Assembly (NCBI GenBank): GCA_013205585.1
Contig: JABMML010000129.1
Span: 1-9,906 of the forward strand
Length of the DNA: 9,906 nt
Reading direction: 5' to 3'
From: Chitinophagaceae bacterium
Lineage (GTDB): Bacteria > Bacteroidota > Bacteroidia > Chitinophagales > Chitinophagaceae
Below the pieces are notes generated by a model. That model searched no databases, was not told the DNA's origin, and saw nothing but the letters and a program-made list of their open reading frames with translations. Every line of letters begins with the position of its first letter. Positions within the stretch are counted from its first letter, which is position 1. A program made the position numbers and the translations under genes. Below, in pieces: positions 5,685 to 9,906 of this stretch.

Positions 5685-8297
5685 ATGGAAGATAATATCA
5701 ATGAAAATTTAGGTACAGAAGCCACCCAAGATAATGACCGTGTCATAAGAATCAATATCGAAGAGCAAATGAAAACCTCTTACATCGATTATTCAATGTC
5801 GGTGATAGTAGGTCGTGCATTACCTGATGTAAGAGATGGTTTTAAACCGGTTCACCGCAGGGTTTTGTATGCAATGAGTGAATTGGGTAACAATAGCAAT
5901 AAAGCGTATAAAAAATCGGCTCGTATAGTGGGGGAAGTAATGGGTAAGTTTCACCCACATGGTGATACCGCTATTTATGATACACTAGTTCGTATGGCAC
6001 AGGAGTGGACAATGCGTTACACTTTAGTGGATGGTCAGGGTAACTTTGGTAACCAAGATGGCGACCCACCAGCTGCTATGCGTTACACAGAAGCAAGATT
6101 GCAGAAAATTTCAGAAGCCATGTTGGACGATTTGGAAAAAGACACCGTCGATTTTCAATCAAATTTTGACGATAGTTTATCTGAGCCTTCTGTTTTACCA
6201 ACGCGTATTCCTCAATTATTAGTAAATGGTTCTTCAGGTATTGCGGTAGGTATGGCCACCAATATGCTTCCTCATAATTTATGTGAAGTAGTAGATGGTT
6301 GTATTGCCTATATTGAAAACAGAGATATTACAGTAGAAGAATTAATGCAGTTTGTGAAAGCACCCGATTTTCCAACAGGGGGTGTGATATATGGAATGGA
6401 AGGCGTGAAGCAAGGTTTAATGACTGGTCGTGGTAGAGTAGTGCTTCGTGGAAAATGTAATGTTGAAACAAAAGCCAATGGACGTGAATTAATTGTCATT
6501 AACGAAATTCCTTATCAAGTTAATAGAGATAATTTAACAGACCGTATTGGTCAGTTAGTAGTAGATAAAACCATTGATGGTATCACGCATGTGAACAACG
6601 AAAGTAATAAGCGTGAAGGAACACGTATTGTTATTGAGCTTCGCAAGGATGCAGTAGCGCAAGTAATCATCAATCAATTATATAAATTCACTGAATTACA
6701 AACTAGCTACGGTATTAACAATGTAGCTTTAAGTAAGGGCCGTCCTAAAATTTTAAACTTACGCGATTTAACGAGCGAGTTTATTGAGTTTAGAATGGAA
6801 GTGGTTATTCGTCGTGCTAAATTTGAATTAAGAAAAGCACAGGAGCGTGCGCATATTCTAGAAGGTTATTTAATTGCATTAGATCATTTAGATGAAGTAA
6901 TTCGTTTAATCCGTAGTTCGGCTAATCCAGAAGCAGCTAAAGAAAGTTTAATGACTGCAGGATGGGGCATTTCTGATATTCAAGCGAAAGCCATATTGGA
7001 ATTGAGATTACAACGTTTAACGGGTATGGAGCGTGAGAAAATTAAAGAAGAATTCGAGCACTTAATGCAAATTATAAAATCGTTAAATGAATTATTAGGT
7101 AGTGAGCATTTACGTTTTGAATTAATCAAAACTGAATTATTGGAAGTAAAAGAAAAATTCGGTGATGTACGTAAAACAGAGATCCAATATTTAGCCGATG
7201 AAATGAAATTAGAGGATTTAATTGAAGAGGAAGATGTAGTAATTACTATTTCTCATTTAGGGTATATTAAAAGAACGGCTGTTTCTGAATACCGTCAACA
7301 AAAAAGAGGTGGACGCGGAGCCATGGGTACCAAGACAAGAGAGGAAGATTATGTAGAGCATTTATTTATTGCTTCTACACATGATACCATGTTATTTTTT
7401 ACTGAAAAAGGAAGATGTTTCTGGTTGCGTGTGTATGAAATTCCGGAAGGAGAAAAAACAAGTAAGGGCCGTGCGGTACAGAACTTAATTCAAATACCAC
7501 CGGATGATAAAGTAAAAGCCATTATTGAAGTGCGTAAGTTGGATGATAAAGAATATGTACAAAATCATTTCATCATTCTATGTACTAAGCGTGGTATTAT
7601 AAAGAAAACATGTTTAGAAGATTTCAGTCGCCCAAGAGTAAGTGGTGTAAATGCCATTACTATTAACGAAGGCGATGAATTATTAGCAGCGCGTTTAACC
7701 GATGGTAATAATGAAGTCATGATGGCGGTGAAGTCGGGAAGAGCCATTCGTTTCCCAGAAGAGAAAGTGCGTCCAACAGGTCGTGGAGCCATTGGGGTTG
7801 CAGGTATTGAAGTAGACAATGAGAACGATGAAGTAGTAGGTTTAGTTTGTGTACACAAGGATGATAAAGAACGTACCATACTTGTAGTAAGTCAACAAGG
7901 ATTTGGAAAGAGAACAGCCATTGAAGAATATAGAATTACCAACCGTGGAGGTAAGGGTGTTAAAACCATTAATGTAACGGAGAAAACAGGTGGGCTAGTG
8001 GGTATCATGGACGTACTAGAAAAAGAAGATTTAATCATTACTTGTAAATCGGGTGTGACTATTCGAACTAGAATTACGGATATTCGTGAAGCAGGTCGTG
8101 CAACACAAGGCGTTACTTTAATTCGTTTAGATGAGGGCGATGAAATTGCCGCTACTTCTAAGATTGAAGAGCAAGATGAACCTGCAGCAGATTTGGAAGA
8201 GGGTACAGAGCCAACAGCGACTGCTGATGGTGCTGATACAGAAACTACTGAAACTACAGAGGCAACAGATAATCCTGAAACACCAGTAGCTGAATAA
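5685..8297 (+). CDS. gyrA: DNA gyrase subunit A
   Basis: GyrA is the DNA-breaking and wrapping subunit of the A2B2 gyrase that introduces negative supercoils using ATP. The 870-aa product has a short N-terminal extension (1-20), then the winged-helix/tower/coiled-coil breakage-reunion core (about 30-510). AMRYTE (131-136) supplies the catalytic Tyr134. The quinolone-resistance region reads [10 protein letters not shown] (90-99): Thr95 aligns with E. coli Ser83 and Asp99 with Asp87. The beta-pinwheel C-terminal domain begins near 515. Its GyrA box QKRGGRG (539-545) separates gyrase from topoisomerase IV ParC. A second box-like NRGGKG (753-758) sits in a later blade. The last 50 residues or so are a low-complexity Asp/Glu/Thr tail, a region that tunes supercoiling in other GyrAs. 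The gene stands alone downstream of a 186-bp regulatory region; no terminator separates it from the next gene 82 bp on. Confidence 0.98.
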   Translation: MEDNINENLGTEATQDNDRVIRINIEEQMKTSYIDYSMSVIVGRALPDVRDGFKPVHRRVLYAMSELGNNSNKAYKKSARIVGEVMGKFHPHGDTAIYDTLVRMAQEWTMRYTLVDGQGNFGNQDGDPPAAMRYTEARLQKISEAMLDDLEKDTVDFQSNFDDSLSEPSVLPTRIPQLLVNGSSGIAVGMATNMLPHNLCEVVDGCIAYIENRDITVEELMQFVKAPDFPTGGVIYGMEGVKQGLMTGRGRVVLRGKCNVETKANGRELIVINEIPYQVNRDNLTDRIGQLVVDKTIDGITHVNNESNKREGTRIVIELRKDAVAQVIINQLYKFTELQTSYGINNVALSKGRPKILNLRDLTSEFIEFRMEVVIRRAKFELRKAQERAHILEGYLIALDHLDEVIRLIRSSANPEAAKESLMTAGWGISDIQAKAILELRLQRLTGMEREKIKEEFEHLMQIIKSLNELLGSEHLRFELIKTELLEVKEKFGDVRKTEIQYLADEMKLEDLIEEEDVVITISHLGYIKRTAVSEYRQQKRGGRGAMGTKTREEDYVEHLFIASTHDTMLFFTEKGRCFWLRVYEIPEGEKTSKGRAVQNLIQIPPDDKVKAIIEVRKLDDKEYVQNHFIILCTKRGIIKKTCLEDFSRPRVSGVNAITINEGDELLAARLTDGNNEVMMAVKSGRAIRFPEEKVRPTGRGAIGVAGIEVDNENDEVVGLVCVHKDDKERTILVVSQQGFGKRTAIEEYRITNRGGKGVKTINVTEKTGGLVGIMDVLEKEDLIITCKSGVTIRTRITDIREAGRATQGVTLIRLDEGDEIAATSKIEEQDEPAADLEEGTEPTATADGADTETTETTEATDNPETPVAE

Positions 8298-8340
8298 AAC
8301 CAATCAACACAAATCCAAAAACTAAATAGAATTTAAACTA

Positions 8341-8348
8341 TAACTTTA
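8341..8348 (+). promoter_or_regulatory. Candidate -7 promoter element for the TPR-like gene
   Basis: TAACTTTA matches 7 of 8 positions of TAnnTTTG and is the same octamer as the candidate box on the minus strand at 5533-5540. It lies 31 bp upstream of the ATG at 8380, within the 82-bp gap after gyrA. No clear -33 TTTG is visible and the gap has no hairpin, so read-through from gyrA is equally possible. Confidence 0.3.
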
Positions 8349-8379
8349 GAAGGCAATAATTCATAATAAAAATAGAGCT

Positions 8380-9744
8380 ATGAAAAAATTAATGAGTGTT
8401 TTAACAATTCTGTTGGCAATGCATACAGTGCAGGCGCAAGATTTTGATAAAGTAAAAACAAATCTTTTATTAGGCAAAACCGATGACGCAAAAACCGATT
8501 TTGACAAGCTTCTTGCTAAAAAAGCAAACTTAGTAGGTACAGCAGCAGCTTATTATTGGAAGTCTAAAATTTATAGTGCTTATAATAAAGATGCTGTAAA
8601 ATATCCAAATGCTTATAATGAATCAAAGACAGCATTAGAGGAATATATGAAGGCTGAACCTAGTTTACAATTAGCCAAAGACAATGGACAAGAGCCTTTC
8701 TTTGATATCTATATTAAAAGTTTTAAAACTGGGGTAGATAGTTTTAATGTAAAAGCTTGGAAAGGTGCTGCTGCTAATTTTGTGAATGTAGTAATATACA
8801 GCGATATCATATTTACACAAGGTTGGGCATCTTCTAAACAAAAATTTGATACGACTGCTTTAATTTATGCAGGCTATTCTAGTCAAAATGCAGGTAATTT
8901 AGAGGAAACTATTTTTTATTACAAAAAATTACTTGATAATAAAGTAGCAACTCCAGAATTAGTAGATGTATACAGATACTTATTAATTCAGTTAATTGAT
9001 AAAAAAGACAAAGTACAATTTGATACTTATTTAGCATTGTCTGTTGCAGCTTATCCTAATGAAAGCTGGGTAGAGTATAGTACAGACTATATCGACAAGA
9101 ACTTAAGTATTGATGAGAAAGTGGCCATGTTTGATAAATTAGTGGCGGGTGGTTCTATTTCAGAACTAGAATGTCAAATGTTTGGCGATATGTTTATGTC
9201 TGGAAAAAGTGCAGAAGGCCTGAGTCAAGATAATGCAGATAAATATATAGCGAAAGCTTCAGAAGCCTACAAAAAGGCTTACACTATGAATAATAAAAAC
9301 TATGCAGCTGCATTTAACGCAGGCATTAGTTATTATAATGCATTCTCAGTTTTAGATGAGAAAGTATCTGTAAATATTAAAGCGCTTCAAACAATTAACT
9401 CCACTAAACCAGTAGCACCCAAGGATCCTAAAAAGAAGGCCGCTTTTGATGCATTTTATAAAGCCCAGCTAGATTCTGTAAGAAAAATAAATACAATCCT
9501 TGACGCCCCAATAAAAGAAAACGTTGACGCTGCCATTGAGTGGATTGATAAAGCCTTTAATGTTATCAAAGACAAAGAAAAGTTAGAAAGAAGCGAAAAG
9601 AATGTAGCCTTAAGATCGGTTGATTTCTTAGCAACTTTATATGCTTATAAAAGAGATAAAGCTAGAGGCAAGGATCAAAAAGTTTTTGACGAATTCGATG
9701 CTAAATTTAATATCTACGATCAACTACACGATAAGTATCAGTAG
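8380..9744 (+). CDS. Exported tetratricopeptide-like helical repeat protein, function unknown
   Basis: The 454-aa product begins with a Sec signal peptide: a basic MKK, a hydrophobic stretch (about 4-14), and a VQA|QD cleavage site after residue 19. No lipobox Cys is present, so a soluble periplasmic or secreted location is likely. The mature protein is Lys/Ala/Tyr-rich and mostly helical. TPR-like helix pairs are visible near 22-60 (LLLGKTDDAKTDFDKLLA), 160-186 (IYAGYSSQNAGNLEETIFYYKKLL), 194-225 and 286-320 (IAKASEAYKKAYTMNNKNYAAAFNAGISYYN). After a Pro/Lys-rich linker (about 341-354) come further charged helices to the end. No catalytic motif is seen. TPR proteins of this kind usually scaffold envelope complexes, but the partner here is unknown. 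The start is chosen because it gives a complete signal peptide. The gene sits 82 bp after gyrA and ends before a strong hairpin terminator. Confidence 0.85.
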   Translation: MKKLMSVLTILLAMHTVQAQDFDKVKTNLLLGKTDDAKTDFDKLLAKKANLVGTAAAYYWKSKIYSAYNKDAVKYPNAYNESKTALEEYMKAEPSLQLAKDNGQEPFFDIYIKSFKTGVDSFNVKAWKGAAANFVNVVIYSDIIFTQGWASSKQKFDTTALIYAGYSSQNAGNLEETIFYYKKLLDNKVATPELVDVYRYLLIQLIDKKDKVQFDTYLALSVAAYPNESWVEYSTDYIDKNLSIDEKVAMFDKLVAGGSISELECQMFGDMFMSGKSAEGLSQDNADKYIAKASEAYKKAYTMNNKNYAAAFNAGISYYNAFSVLDEKVSVNIKALQTINSTKPVAPKDPKKKAAFDAFYKAQLDSVRKINTILDAPIKENVDAAIEWIDKAFNVIKDKEKLERSEKNVALRSVDFLATLYAYKRDKARGKDQKVFDEFDAKFNIYDQLHDKYQ

Positions 9745-9767
9745 AACCATAGTATTTTATAAATATA

Positions 9768-9834
9768 AAAGCCGACCCTATAAATAATATTAAATAATAT
9801 TAAATAATATTAAATAATATATTGGGTCGGCTTT
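9768..9834. terminator. Likely bidirectional intrinsic terminator with a long AT-rich loop
   Basis: AAAGCCGACCC (9768-9778) and GGGTCGGCTTT (9824-9834) form a perfect 11-bp stem with a GC-rich core. It lies between the stop of the + strand TPR-like gene (9744) and the stop of the - strand gene at the right edge (9838), where a terminator serving both directions is expected. The stem's own T residues plus nearby T/A sequence supply the weak U-tract on either strand. The 45-nt loop is unusually long and consists almost wholly of a 10-bp tandem repeat. Confidence 0.8.
9781..9820. repeat. Four exact tandem copies of a 10-bp A/T-only unit
   Basis: TAAATAATAT occurs four times head to tail without a mismatch and fills the loop of the terminator hairpin. 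The unit length is close to one DNA helical turn, and each junction creates the palindrome AATATT. Exact copies point to recent expansion by replication slippage, so copy number may vary between strains. Confidence 0.95.
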
Positions 9835-9837
9835 AAT

Positions 9838-9906
9838 TTAATCTCTTAACACCACGGTAATTTTATAGTTTTTAGTTTCATTAAAATCTACTGTAATATC
9901 CTGACC
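9838..9906 (-). CDS. C-terminal end of an unidentified protein, partial at window edge
   Basis: On the minus strand an open frame enters at the right edge and runs 22 codons to a TAA at 9838-9840. It starts GQDITVDFNE and ends KITVVLRD. The alternating hydrophobic and polar residues suggest a final pair of beta-strands. Three things support a real gene end: the open frame reaches the edge, it stops 4 bp before the terminator stem, and the hairpin is correctly placed as its terminator. The fragment is too short to assign a family; nearly all of the gene lies outside the window. Confidence 0.65.
   Translation of the reverse strand, partial: GQDITVDFNETKNYKITVVLRD

Noticed and set aside
7565..7879. 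104-codon minus-strand open frame rich in Ser/Pro/Thr
   Set aside because: Antisense to the GyrA pinwheel domain; composition is the expected complement of GyrA codons.
8236..8275. Short repeats in the gyrA 3' end (GAAACTAC units)
   Set aside because: They encode the Thr/Glu-rich acidic tail; simple codon reuse in low-complexity protein explains them.
5685..8297. Topoisomerase IV subunit ParC instead of GyrA
   Set aside because: A complete GyrA box QKRGGRG and the full pinwheel repeats are present, which mark gyrase.
1..9906. Mobile element, CRISPR, defence island or biosynthetic cluster
   Set aside because: No transposase, integrase, spaced repeats, terminal inverted repeats or tRNA attachment site seen; all full-length genes but the TPR-like one are recognisable housekeeping families, with no obvious break in composition.

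Overview
The window is AT-rich chromosomal DNA. It most likely comes from a Bacteroidota bacterium, and its gene content resembles the Chitinophagales/Chitinophagaceae, although that rank is only inferred. Four things support this: LpxK shows a Gram-negative lipid A pathway; starts follow A-rich leaders without a Shine-Dalgarno sequence; short TAACTTTA-like boxes resemble the phylum's TAnnTTTG -7 element; and a secreted helical-repeat protein follows gyrA. The content is essentially housekeeping. I found no phage, transposon, CRISPR, toxin-antitoxin, defence or biosynthetic cluster, and no tRNA or rRNA gene.

Layout: 1-4173 (+) is a compact unit of rsmD (16S rRNA guanine methyltransferase, missing only its first codon or two), a 5-formyltetrahydrofolate cyclo-ligase gene, lpxK (lipid A 4'-kinase) and rnr (RNase R). 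The first two genes are 14 nt apart, and each of the next two junctions overlaps by exactly 11 nt, which suggests translational coupling. Converging on rnr with a 5-nt gap is a minus-strand saccharopine dehydrogenase-family gene (4179-5498). A 186-bp divergent intergenic region (5499-5684) separates it from gyrA (5685-8297, +). A secreted TPR-like protein gene follows (8380-9744, +). The right edge holds a hairpin terminator whose loop is four exact 10-bp repeats, then the last 22 codons of an unidentified minus-strand gene (9838-9906).

The genes do not form one pathway. The left unit joins ribosome maturation, one-carbon metabolism, outer-membrane lipid synthesis and RNA turnover, a mixture typical of growth-linked core operons. 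gyrA handles DNA topology.

The parts that standard annotation would miss are mostly non-coding. They are a near-perfect inverted pair of DnaA-box-like 9-mers between the saccharopine dehydrogenase gene and gyrA, an iterated AAGGsCTTAAAA-like element in the gyrA leader, the minisatellite-in-loop terminator, and a Gly in place of Asp in the catalytic (D/N)PPY motif of RsmD. I see no convincing previously undescribed multi-gene system.
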